This document shows, one piece after another, positions 23,559-38,378 of a stretch of 64,000 bases of DNA. This stretch comes from Osedax fenrisi (Eukaryota; Annelida; Polychaeta; Sabellida; Siboglinidae). How positions within the stretch are numbered: the stretch's first letter is position 1; each line of letters opens with the position of its first letter. The translations under genes and the position numbers were made by a program. Below the pieces are notes generated by a model that was not told the DNA's origin, did no database searches, and worked only from the letters and a program-made list of their open reading frames with translations. The stretch lies in contig OZ025242.1 in NCBI GenBank assembly GCA_964019155.1, positions 91,273,808-91,337,807 on the forward strand, read 5' to 3'.

Positions 23559-25789
23559 TATAATATAGATGCAATTAACAGAAGATATCATGATGTCAAG
23601 ACGTCAAGATATAAAGTCAAGCTATTAAGTCGAGATAGGAAGTAAACCTCATTATGTAACACATACCTAGGCATAAATCTAACTTTCATTTATGTCCTCT
23701 CACCATTTCTCAAAACAAAACCCTTAACATAAATTCAATATTTTAAAAACATTTTATATAGTAGCAGCTTTTTATGTGATATACACTACCATTCCTACAT
23801 ATGATATTTGTATTTACAAATTTATATAATATTTATATATAGGAGAAGATAGAAAATAATATAAACTGAATGTAAATAGGTTCTTTTAAATAATCTAACT
23901 TATATCTAAATATTTATATAAATATAAATATATATAAGTAATAATCTGTAAGTTGAAAATGTTCAACGTGAATACAAATAGTTCTATTGTTTACTATAGA
24001 AATATTAAATCAATTGATTTAGATTTATTTTCTTCAGTTATATCCGAATATATTTCAAATGATAATATAGATATTAGTTATTTTAATGATACATCATCAA
24101 AGGTTTGGATACTTGTGCTCCTTTTAAATAATCACATTTTTTCCCTCATCCATCTTCTCAATGGTATAATTCTAAATTTTCTAATTTGAAAAGAAATTTA
24201 ATAAAACTAGAGAAAAGATATCTACATGAACCGAATTCGATAAATTGTCGTGAATTTAAGAATATGCGATTGATTTATAAGAAATCAATGTTATCTTTTA
24301 AAATTAGTTTCTTTCAGGCTAAAATATTAAATTGCGGAAACGATACCATAAAAGTGTTTTGGTTTGTTAACTCTCTATATAATAATGGTTCTCATAAATC
24401 TTTATCAACACATAGGATAAATACACCTACTGATAAAGATCTTTGCAATATTTTTTCCTGATTTTTATCTTAATAGTTATCTGATATCTGTTCCACCATT
24501 TCCAATAAGTTATTAGTATTAGACACATCATATGATCTAACTTCTGCGAATTATTCTCCCGAAAATTATTTTAATTTTTTTTTTCAGTTTTAAATGTTGA
24601 CATATATAATTTAATCATCACTTTAAAATCTTCATCTCCTCTTGATCCTCTATCCTATTTTCTTATTACATTATCTTGCTTCTTTTATAATACCTTGTAT
24701 ACCAACGGTTATAACAGTTCTCTTAACAATGGGAAAATAACTGATATTTTAAAGCATGCATGCATGCAGTAGATTTGTCCTACACCATTTCTAAAAAAGC
24801 ATAATCTCGATAAAGAAATATTATCCAATTATAGACCAATATCATAATTATCATTAAATAGTAGAATTATGGAAAAATATGTAGGCCAAGAAATTAAATA
24901 ATTATTTATTACATTTTAATATTCTAGATCCCAAAAATAGTTGGTTTAGAAAATTTTATATTACAGAAACTACTTTAATTTCTCTCACCTATGAGATTTT
25001 ATGGACTTTAGATTATAACAATAATATACAATTGTTAATTCTCGATTTACTATTTTTACTATACATTTGTATACAACTAAGCAAGATTTACTTCGCTATA
25101 TCGCTTACAAATTATTGGGTTATCTGATACTGTTTTATTATGAATTATAATTGATGTATACATCGTACCTTCAAAACAGTTATTTTTATATTAAAATTAA
25201 TAATGAATATTCATTTAAACAAATTATTAGTCATGGTGTACAACACGGTTCAGTACTTGGCCCTAAAAGTATTCAGTACGATTATTATTTCGCATAACAT
25301 TATTTGATGACGCTAGCATTTCCGAAAAATTATATGGAATAAAATGGTTATCTGCTAAACAGCGATCAATATATAAAATTATTACGATTGTTTATAAATG
25401 CATATACCTTAAATCACCTACATATTTAAAATATTTGCTGAAATATCGGACTGAGTCGAGAACCTCTAGATCTTCTAACAGAAAAACACTTCGTTACCCT
25501 AAGTTTAGGCTGGCTATAGATATGGCAATAGATCTTTTCGGCATTCGGCAGCTGCACTATGGAAAACTCTACGTCGAGTGCTAAGAGTTGTGACCATAGA
25601 ATTTTTAATAGATCCATAGAATTTTTCAGAAGTAAAGTCGAAGGCTTTATTATTGGTAATTTTTAATATTTGTATATTTTATTTTAACTATTTTATTTTG
25701 TTAACGTTTATTAATCTAACAATTCTTTTTTGTTTTACTTATATATTATGTTATCGTTTATTTATTTATGTATTATTTTACTAAAACAC

Positions 25790-25821
<32 letters not shown>

Positions 25822-26030
25822 ACACAAGTATGTCTATATAGTTGTATACACTATATGTATACGCACTAGAAGTTATATGTATAGTAGTTGATACCTGATT
25901 ACAGACATATTTTTATATTTTTCTAGCCAATTTCTTATTTGTTTCTCTGTGATATCTCCATCGCTAGCGAATATTACGTCGGAATCAGCTGTCAATCAAA
26001 AATCAGATTTATTATATATAAATATATATG

Positions 26031-26082
<52 letters not shown>

Positions 26083-26175
26083 GATAAGAAAAGTAAGTGT
26101 ATTTTAAAGTACAATATGAAATACATAAAGCTGTAAATTCAAATACATAAAGCTATACATTCAAGAAAATAAGTG

Positions 26176-26214
<39 letters not shown>

Positions 26215-27356
26215 TGTGCTATATATCCTATATATATTCTAGATGCTTCTACCGTTACGTAACCCCCACGACGTACACGTTAACACCACACACACGGGAT
26301 AACACGAGACACAACGACAACTGCCGAACACTCTCCCCACATCCATCCGTACTACGCCATCAACTCCCAACTTCAAGAAACTACCGAAAACCTACCTATT
26401 TAATATGAAACATAAACTTAAAATATATATTGACGGCCGATTGCTTTATAAGCACAGTTCGCAGTACGAAAACCGAAAAATGTAGAATGTAAATGTATGT
26501 TCTTATATATATATATTCAATTATTTCCAAACCTACGTATATATATATGTAGGTTTGGAATCATTGTTAGGTAATGCTTTGTAAGCCATTTTTAATAAGT
26601 CAAATATTGATCACGACTTAGAATACATTATACAAGTATGATATTTTATTGATAACATTAGTGATTGACAACCCCCTACTCCTAATGTTACAACTAAGCA
26701 CAGTTCGGGGTCCGAAAACCGACAAATGTAAATGTAATGTATGAATATGTCGTATACGGTATTAATAACATAAGGTAACATAGCTCACAAGTTTCATATC
26801 TTTTATGTGTCTATTTATTGTTTTAATTCGTTATAAATACAATATTAAAATGTATCTTATTTTGATATTTCATCTTGGGATATTTAATTAAAAACAGATT
26901 TCATTCTATATTAAATGATAAACTCCGACATATTCCTAACCAGTTAAATGTTATATTAGATTAATGTATTCCTTAAGGTTATGGGATAATGTAAAACGTA
27001 TGTGTACTGACTGGTATTATGCGGGGTGCACTTCGCGTCGAGCATCTGAAGCACCGGAGACTGAGACCGCTTCACTGAGGACGGCACCATCTCGTGCTGC
27101 AGAAACACAGACTCTCGGAACGAGAATACCGACTGCATGCTATCGATACTGCGTGCGTGCGTATGTGTGTGTGTGTATGCGTGTGTGCGTATGTGCGTAT
27201 GTGTAATGTGAGTATGGAATGTGCATGTATATGTTTGTTGACATTAAATAAATAACTTCATGAAAATTTAATTATCAAATAAATTATAAAATATTTAAAT
27301 ATAGGCACATGCATATATGTGTATATATGTATATGTATATGTTTATATATGTATGT

Positions 27357-27418
<62 letters not shown>

Positions 27419-30400
27419 GTATATATGTGTGTATGTGTGTGTATATTTTTCTGTATGTACAATGTACATTGTACATTCAATATTGTTAACCTATATTTTA
27501 TTTAATATATTTGTTTATTTTTTCTCTTGTTTCTTTTGCTTTTAAATGTTGGCTATCTCCTATTTAGTTACACTATGTTATATTTTACATTAATTTATTT
27601 TAATGCTTGATGTATGTCTAATTTTATAATTTTATCATATATTTATATTATTACATGGTTAGGTTACATTATTATAAGTTATAGGGGTAAGTACTTGAAT
27701 ACCGACACCCTAACAATAAATAAGCATAACTTTATTATTTCTCAATTAAATATTTCCAAATTTTATTTATAAGTATTAAGTAGATATATATATAATAGCT
27801 ATTTTAACATTTAATTTAGTTTGTTTAGCTCTGAGATAATGGGGGTGTCGATATTATGTGCAATTAGGGTATTGGTATTATGAAAATGTAAGTTTCTAGG
27901 GTAATATGTTGCCTAGGTAAAAGTATAACTTTATAACAAATTATGAAAAATACAAAATCTCTTCGGCACATTGTAAGATATAATTAGATATATAAGATTT
28001 ATTTTAAATATTTAAAATACTTACAGTTTTAAATGATTGAGAATCGATATTGTACTTCAAAAATGTCATAAATTTAGTTGTTTGAGTTGTAACGAAAAAA
28101 TCAGTTTTTGTTTATAATTAAAAATATATTAATATTAAAAACAAATTATACTTATATGAATTAGAATTATGTTGATTAACATTTCGTACATTAATTATTT
28201 GTTAAATGGGATTATATTTTAGGAGATATCTAGGGTGTCGATAATACGTGCATGTCGATATTAGAGCACTCTCCCCTATTACCTACATTATTGTATAATG
28301 ATTACATTTAGTTTATGCTAAATGCTTAGTTTATATCTAATCTTAAGGGGTGTGCGACGTTGCCGATAAATATAGCAATATCACCATGTTAAAAGATAGG
28401 ATAAATAGGCATGGAGTATTATTATGTAATTTGGTTCAATTTCTTATATATAGTAGCTAATGACCTATTTTTGTTCTATATTTAGCTAATCAATACGGCT
28501 TTATATGCAATTAAACAAAATTCTATATAAATATATTTAAATAGTTTATAAATTTATAATAATATATATATATATAACATATAATTATCTATTATTAGAT
28601 ATTATTCTAAATAATGTCATATATATATTTTATATTTATAAATTTATAAATTTCATTTTGTTGTTTTTAATCTATATATACAAATATATTTCCAATGCAG
28701 AAGGTTTTATCAAAAAATATACAATAATAAAAAAGATATTAATGTTTTAGTTATAATTAGTTATCATAAAAAAAGTTACTGAGTCAATTGATGTTGAAAA
28801 ATAAAGTAATATTTTTTTAAATATTTACAAGCTAAACATTTAATTCAAAATATTTGAAAATGGATCTTATATTCCTTTAATGGAATGTATTTATGGAATA
28901 CCTAATATTTTACAATAATTATTATTTTATTTATATACAAATTATTTAGAATATTACATACTAGTATGTATCATAAAACATCGAATTTTGATAGTTATAT
29001 GGAACATTTCTTAACGATTTTTGTTGTAAATGAAAGATAATTAATTATTTAATATAATTATTCAATAAAATAAAAATTGATTTATACATTTTTTTAAGAA
29101 AAAAACGAATTTCGCACGCCCCTTAAGTTTCAATATATTTTATTATATATTTTATTTATTTTTATCTTATATATGTAAACAGGAACACATAATATTATAA
29201 CATTATTATTTATTATTACTCTTTATTAATCTATAATGAAACTTATCATGTTAATAAAGGGGTAATTGTCACGATAAGCAACATTGTTTATATAATACCC
29301 TGGAATTGCCTAAATCTGATAACACACACACACATATATATATATATATAAATATTGTGATAATATTAAAGTACTGAGTTTACACTCTTTGTAAACTCAA
29401 TAAGGTCAACGAGTTCACTTATACAATACTTTATATACTACTATAATATATACACTACTATATACTTATATTTACGCGCTATACGCTAAACTGACATTAC
29501 ATACTAAAGTTATCAAACCGTACGAATCTCAGTGAAGATCTCTAAAGGTTTTCTATTATAATAAACCAACGTTATTATATATATATACATATATATACTC
29601 CGCTAACTTGTAGAACAGATTCGCCAGACATCTTTTCACTTTGATCGACTGCGGTAACACGTGTTAGGTTGGGCGATATAAGGCGATGTTACGTATCAAT
29701 ATTACATAAGGAATAAGTGACGTAATGCTATCTAGGGTCGTAAGTGGCGAAACAGTTTATTTAAATAACATCTATTTACGTTTACAAGCTCACCGGGATA
29801 AATATATATTTATAAAAGAATATTATTAATATATCATTGTGTATAATATTATAAAGTAGTATATACATTGTAATAATGAATACATTATACTATATATATA
29901 TTGTACACTATACTGTGCGTCGTATAGTGTACATTGTACAATATCATCTATTTCAATAAAACCCACTCATTAAAAAAAATAATAATAACAATATTAATAT
30001 CAATATTAATAACAATAACAATAACACTAACAATAACGATAGCGCCAACACTAACAACAGAACACACTAACCGTATTATCGTTGAGTATGTCACAATTAC
30101 CGACGCAGCCGTCGCAATGAAAACGAGGCAGAATCAACGTCCGGTTCAGCATTTCGGCCAGCATGAAGGCGACAAACAACGCTAGGTGTTCCCTACGTCG
30201 GGTGCGCAGCTTGCCGAAGAACATCGGGTTCGTGTAGGTTAGGTAAGGCCGGGTTGTGGAGCTGTAATATCTACACGGCGAGGGGACGGGGGGGGGGCGA
30301 TATACGGGGGCCTATGTATATTTATATTAGTTATATTAGGGGCGCTGGAACGATTTTGTATGTCGGGGGGACCAACCAATCGAAATATATGTTGTTGTAA

Positions 30401-31615
30401 AAGTGGGGGGGGGGGGGGGGCCAATACATAGGAGGTCCCTCTAGATTTTAAAGTGGGGGGGGGGGGGGTGTATGAAAAGTTAACGTGCGAGAGATATTGC
30501 AATGAACACAAAGAAACAAGCATTATCAACCGCCGGCAGGTACGATGTTAGAATTGATCGTATATCGTTAAATATGCGTGGGTACATCATCGTTAGGGAC
30601 ACCTGAATGTATTATTAATGTATGAAGTGTACATACTATTGCACGCGCTGTACACTTTATAGTATGTTAGCCCGTTTTGGTTACTTTTTTAGTTCCCATC
30701 ATAGAAAAGAGCCAGTGAACTCGGAATAACTCCTCTTAATCATTCTAGATATAATAAAAAAAAAATTAAAAACCGAAAAAAATTCAGAAAGCAAAACAAT
30801 ATTTAAAAAATATAGGAATTTACATAGAAAATTAACGAACATATTAAATTACAGATATATGAAAGGGTAGCATTTTTACAAGTACAAATTACCTTTTAGC
30901 ATATGTAATATATAAAAACATCATAAAAAATATTAATAATTTAAAAAAAAAATAATTAAATCGATCTACGGAAATTTTAATTAATTTTTTTAAATCGAAT
31001 AAAAAAATTATCAATTGAATAATAAAAAAAAAATGTTATATAATATATGTCTATCATCATTATATGAATATAAAATTATAAGTAATATTATAAAAATAGC
31101 ATATAATTATTTTTCGATAAACTAGTCGTACAATTTTTTTTGTTAGCAAAATAATTTGTTATTATTATTATACCTCGTAGATATCCATTGTAGACTCACA
31201 ACAAAGTTTTATGCTTAATTAAAATAATTTATCAAAGAAATAATCAAATAAATTATATTAAAAAATAAAACAAATTTAAATTAATTTGAAATTTGTACGT
31301 ACTTTTTTACTTTATTAATATTATAATATATTTACACACATTTTTGCCAAATATGTTATTGTTATGATAACGCGCACTTGCACAAATACATAAGTAAATA
31401 TTTCTATTTATAGACATTTACATTGAATCATATTATTTCATTAAAGTTCATTTACAATATTAAATATTTGTTGATGAAACTTCAGAAATATGCTTATTGT
31501 GACATTTATGACCTACTGTGAGCGAGATAGCAAAACTTTCAAAAACGGGCTCCCCTATTGTATACTGTATACAATATACACTCAATGTTATATAGTATAC
31601 TATATATGCAGAGTA

Positions 31616-31676
<61 letters not shown>

Positions 31677-34600
31677 AAGATAAACACACAAACACACACA
31701 CATACTCACACACACACACACACACACACACTATACACTACTACATACCTATCGGTGCCGTCGACGTGCCACATGCCGTGTTCGCGGAACCTGTACAGTT
31801 TAGCGGCGTAGCCTAGGATCCAGTTGTTATGCACTATCAGACACGCCCCGCACACGTTGTCCTCGGGTAGCATCCGATGTTCGTCCTCGAAGTATCGTTT
31901 GCCGTTAGGAAACAGCTAGGGGGCGTGGTTGGCTAGCGTTATCGGTTGTTCACGTTTATGTGGGCGTGTCTATATATTCTATTAAATGTATGTTATCGTA
32001 GGATCCTATGCCCGTCCAGGAAGTATATATATGCCGTTAGGGGGCGTGGTTTGGTTAAGTAGTAATCATATTTATGTATCGAATCACGTACAATAATAAC
32101 ATGGTACAAATGGACCCCTCACTAAGTCGTAGACTTACACATGTTATAAATAACTGTAAGGGGCCCATGGGCTGGACAATGTAAAAATATGTAAACAAAT
32201 GTTCTTGCGTTTTGATTAGAGTTTATTAAGTTCTTGATAAACACGCGAGGAACAAAATAACTGCCTGGGATCGAATCCGCGATATTTATCTTACTAGTTT
32301 TTGGCTGTTCCGCTGATCTCTAGACCCCAGGAAAGAGTTGTACAAGTAGTACAACTTAGTTCAGCATTAGGACACCGGGATAGGGGTTATTCGCGAGTAG
32401 TAATTGCGGTATAGGATGGACCAGCTAACAGTAATAGCCTCATAATAGCAGCATAATATCATAACGAATAGCCTCAAATGTTTACATTGTGCTATTACGC
32501 TGTTATTATGTTGCCTTAAAAGTCTATTATGCTGCTATTAATTTGTAATTCTATTATAATGCAACATATATGTTGCTATTAAAAGTCTATTATGATGATA
32601 TTATAATTTGTCATGCTATTATCTTGGTATTACTGTCAGCTGGGACACTAAGAAACACGAATGAAGTTATATAAGGTAACCTAATATAATAACTTATAAA
32701 TAACATATTTGTTTTTAATTTGTATACAAATTACAAGTGTTAGCTTATGTTTTTATAAGTGATCTAATTTATAAAACATATCATTATAATATACTTAAGT
32801 TATTCATGAATGCCGTATACGGTATTACTATGTAACATAGCTCGACAATTTAATATCTTTTATGTGTCTATTTATTGTTAATACAATATTAAAATGTATC
32901 TTATTTTGATATTTCATCTTGTGATATTTAATTAAAAAAAGATTTCATTCTATATTAAATTATAAACTCAGACATAATCCTAACCAGTTAAATGTTATAT
33001 TAGATTAATATATTCCTTAAGGTTATGGGAAATTATCGAAACCTAGTGGGCTAGCCAAACTTCGTGGTTTTTATATTCTATTATTTATTGACCAGACAAA
33101 ATTAAAAAATTAAATAATATAGTTTTATATATTAACTAATTATATATTGCAATATATAACGACTCTTTCCGCCCAATCATAAAACAATTGATATATCGAA
33201 ATATAAGGGACTTATATGGGACTTAAAAAAGACACGTCCATGGTAATACCTTGACGTTTAGTAATTCTCCGATATATGGGTTTTTAACATTTTTATTTTT
33301 TATTTTTATAACAAATATTCTAATAGGATTCCTATACAATTTTATTTTATTTATAAGCGAAGATATCTTAGAATTAAAATATCGATTTTAAATGGTATGT
33401 ATCATAATATTAATTAGTATTATTAATATGTTATATCTCATAACTTGTGTGTCATGTTATATTATATCAACACATATTAAAACATATTAAAGTTTTTTCT
33501 ACATGTATAGAACCAAAGTGTGTATACATTGTACGTTGTACACTGTACATTGTACAATGTAAAGTGTATAATGTATATTGTATATTATATACTGTACATT
33601 GTACACTATACATACTTTAAAAAGGAATACATTGAAAAGTAATTTTTATTCTGATATAGATATTTATGATATATTTCAAAAGGTATCTTACCAGATATAA
33701 TACCATTGTCTACTATGATAATTCCATTGTACATACTTTAATATTCTATAAGTTCTTCAGTCGTATGATAATATATACTTGTATTTTCTTATTGAATTCC
33801 ATATATATATATATATACACATATATATAGCTTATTCTATTTTATTTTATTATTATTAATGATATTTATTGTTTATCTACTATCATATCCTATTATCTGT
33901 ATTCTATTATATACACTTTTGAGAAATCATTTATGATTTATTTAAGTGTCTAAATAAACATTCAATCAATCAATCAATCAATATATATATAGTTCTTGTT
34001 ATTGTTTTTATTTAAATTTATTTTCAAATTGTTATTACCTTCATTATTATTCTATTATATGACGCCGATAAACATATGTTTTGTAGTCAATAAACTATAT
34101 ATATGTATATATATATGGAATTCAATAATTTCCAAACCTACATATATATATTTAGGTTTGGAAACATTGTTAGGTAATGCATTGTAAGCCATTTTTAATA
34201 AGTCAAATATTGATCATGACTTAGAATACATTGTACAAGTATGATATTTTATTGATATTATCATCACTTCTATACCTTATTGTATTGCACGGGGTTTAAC
34301 ATATATCCTACTGCCCGTGTATATTCTGCTTTAACCCGCTGAACTTTCCATGTATATAATTATAAAGTGTATTTAAAGTATATCTTAAAAGTAAGTTTCG
34401 AAGTGTGTCCGATTAACGATATCTAACTGCGTGCAGTCATTCATTCGTATTCAGATATGTATTATATAACCTAGATTACATTGGATTATAATAACATTAT
34501 TTTATTTATAAAAAGAGAATACGTTTACAAACGAACAATTATATCTTGTTATTGTATTGTTATTTGGTGGAGTCCTTTCATCCCATCCAGGAACTAAGAT

Positions 34601-35209
34601 GAAGTTTTCACTAATAACCATATATGGCTATAATGTCCCTTCGAACCCGCTCTCATGTTAATGCATCAATAGTTTTAACGAGAGCCGATTATTTATTTAT
34701 ACACAATTATAGGTAAGTATATTTTCTATAATATATATAATGCTATAACCTATAGGTATATATATATATATACAGATCAGCAAACCATATATATACCATA
34801 TTATTCAATAATAATTTATCTCATTAATATCATTAAAATAATTTAATTATATTTAATATACACAACAATGATAGTATATTGATTACCGAGGTTGTGCTTA
34901 TTAGAGCGTGACGACTAACTTTTACAGACAGGTATCTAGCCCTGATCAGCTGGTGGTACACCATCGAATTGAGGTTAATTTTCAGCGTTTTCTGATTACT
35001 AAGTTCGGGATGTGTTTTCGAAAGTTCGATAGCTCTAGCGTGGAGAATTATTCCCGCACTGCTCGGCTTAACCTTGTAGAAACCACTATTTACCTATTGT
35101 AAATACGCTTTTATTATATATATATATATATATATATAGTAGTTTAATTTGTTGTTATATATATTCTAAGAGTGTAAACTAATGGCCTCGCGATGCTAAT
35201 ATTCGCTCG

Positions 35210-35244
<35 letters not shown>

Positions 35245-38145
35245 ATTGGTAATAGGTATAGCCATATTTGTGAGTATTCGCAAATATTTAATATTTATTT
35301 GATTTATGAAAAACAGCGATTATTCCAGAATATTCGCAAATTAACGCGAATATCCGCGCGAATATGTCGTCACCATCCAGATGATCGTTTAACATGTCAA
35401 ATATAATTTTAATAATAATAAATAGTAAGATATAAGTTATAGGTGTGTGTGTGTGTGTTGGTATCGTAATATACGCGTGTTACATTAAATAGCGTATTAA
35501 AATGAGTTAAAATTAGCATACTTTAAATAAATACTATTTAATCTATCTAAATAATCGACAAACGTACGAATATCTATAGATATTAGGCTAAAATTCCGTG
35601 CCCGAGAAACGCACGCGAATATGAGCGCGCGGTCTTCGGTGGGCGTGCGTGCGTCGCTATTACGTAAGCGTATCACGTGACATGCCCGTCATCGCGTAGG
35701 GGCGTCACAAGTTGATTAAAAGTGGGGGGGGGGATATCTCAGACTCATACATTATTATCATATATACTTTGCTAAGAAGATACATCTATAATATCACTTG
35801 TAGAGGGCTTACTATGATTGACTTGTATTGGGTTGCACAATACAAATACATGTTGGATATAATGATACTATAGTATACAAAGACTATAAATAGCAGAAAT
35901 ATAATATTTATAAAGAATACAATAATTTGTAGTTCTTAATAGCGGGGGCGGACGGTATTATATATTATATCGCCCCACTTTTAAAAGGGACATGTCCCCC
36001 ACCCCCTCCTTTTATGACACCCCTACCCTCGCCTAACCTCCGTGGTGTCGTCCTGTATATTGATGTCGTAGTCGCCGTCCAGCGAGATGTACGGCAGCGG
36101 ATTACGTAAGAACACGATGTCCACGTCGGCGATCAGTACCGTGAAGCCCAACAGAAGCGCCTTCAGTACCACGTCCGTCTTGAAGTGGGTCTTACGGCGG
36201 AACTCCCCGGTACCGAATCTGTGACGGTGTGGGTCAGTGGGTCAGACACGCCCCCATCGTATTAGGTCGGACATGCCTACTATATAGATAATATACGCCC
36301 ACGTACGGGTTAGACACACCCCCGTGGAGATAATTAATGCCCCGTGTAAAGACAAGACACGCCCTATATATAGGTCTGACACGCCCCATATATATATAAT
36401 AACGATAATAATTAGTACTATTTATTAGAAGCAACATTTGTTTCTCTTTCTTTTGTAGTTTATATTATAGTTCTTTTGATTTTATTATAAAAGGATTCGA
36501 AATATGGTGGACTCTTTTCTATTATTATTATTACTATATAGTATTGTAAAATTATTTGGATAGTATCAGACAAATTAATTGTATGAGTATTCATTTTAAA
36601 AAGCGTGTTGTCAATGAATGTTTTTGTTGGTTTATGTATGCTATCTATAGTCGACTATAACCAACATTACTGCTACCATGTATTCCTTACACACGACACA
36701 TACATCACTCGCAACCATCCGAAAATACCGAACATTATTGTGAAGCTTTTGGCATATAAATAAATAAAATTGGATATTAATCTTAAGGGAATGTATCATT
36801 TAGCTCCTAAATTATGCGCGTTTACATGTAATATATAGGCGGTATGCAATATACAAGTAACAGTTGTATCAATAATCGGAATATTGCCAACAAATTTAAA
36901 CTTATATAAACTATAGTTTATATCCCCCTATATGGGAAAGTAACTTAATACGGATACTTTAACAATAAATGGTCTTAACATTTTATGACTCATTATTTTT
37001 ATTCAAATATTACAATATATTAATATTATATTATTATAGATATTATTGTGATTTTAAAATTGTATTTAATCTTTTAATTCCATAGATAACGGGGGTGTCC
37101 GTATTCGGTACCCATATCCGAATATGGAAACCCTGTGTTATAATACGGACACCCTATATAGCATTAGATAAACTATATATTATTGATGAATCAATCAGAC
37201 AAATTACAATTACATTATTTATAATTAATTTTATAAATAATTTATTCTAATTTAATTAGTTAATAATTAGTTATTATTTTTTTAATTAATAATACAATTT
37301 AAGTTTAAAAATCAGTTTATTGGATATATATATCACCTATATGTTGAGTGATACAAAAATAAAAAATACTTTCAAAGACAATTTATATAATTATGAATAT
37401 TTATTCATTACATATTTTTTTGTAAGATTTATGTTTTCTGAGATACCGAGAGTGTCCGTATTCGGTTACTTTCCCCTAGATATATAGAGCAATAAACTAG
37501 AGAGAAGTGTAGGTATAATTCAGTGTAACTATACGTGTGATGTATATCTAAATATATAGATATATGTTGTAGAATAATGATTATATAATCGCTATTTTAT
37601 ATATGACTAAATATACACAATATAACAATATTTCTTAGAATTATAGATACATAGGGAAAGTCTTCAATTATACACCCCTAAATAACTATTCATTATTCGA
37701 TTTATTTATTTAAAGTTTTTTAATTAGGGTGATATCATGGCAATACAAAATTTAGCTATTTTAAATTGTTGATATAATTGCATTGCAAAGAATAATCAGC
37801 GGGGTCGGTAATCCCTTAAAATACTCGTGGTAGAAATAATTGTAGTATTATAATATATAATCAAAATAGATGAATTAATTTGAATAATAGCCCATTATAA
37901 TTAGTATTGCTTATCCATTGTTGTGTATATTTTTATGATGTATATATGTTATGTACGTTTAATTTACGACGTATGTTGTACGTATACTTGCATACACTAT
38001 CATTAATACTATAGTATACTATATATATACTAGAGTATACTCTCCTACGCACTACATCACTATACTACTGAAATGCGTATAGTTACCGCGTTATGAGGTT
38101 ATAGTAAGGTTATACATTACTTATATATATATAATATATACTATA

Positions 38146-38230
<85 letters not shown>

Positions 38231-38324
38231 TATATATTCGTTAACATAACGATACTTTAATACACATATATATTCGTGTATTTAATTAATATTTCCAGCG
38301 GTATTACTATATACAACTAATATA

Positions 38325-38378
<54 letters not shown>

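Noticed and set aside
26214..26408. Plus-strand 64-codon frame in a GC-richer patch
   Set aside because: No recognisable motif and no paired splice sites. It lies in intron 8 of the minus-strand gene.
27129..27138. Alternative exon 8 acceptor at CATGCAG, joining exon 6 directly to exon 8
   Set aside because: The phase would fit if exon 7 were skipped, but the upstream acceptor plus exon 7 satisfies both phases and restores an expected segment. It remains possible as an alternative isoform.
27309..27545. Tyr/Ile-rich short open frames over (TA)n tracts, here and at many other places
   Set aside because: TATATA repeats are stop-free in two frames. No motif, splice context or conservation supports coding.
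32009..32050. Partial duplicate of the exon 5 acceptor region (GAAGTAT..GCCGTTAGG..GGGCGTGG)
   Set aside because: The similarity is short and interrupted. It may be a decoy or chance, and is not enough to call an exon copy.
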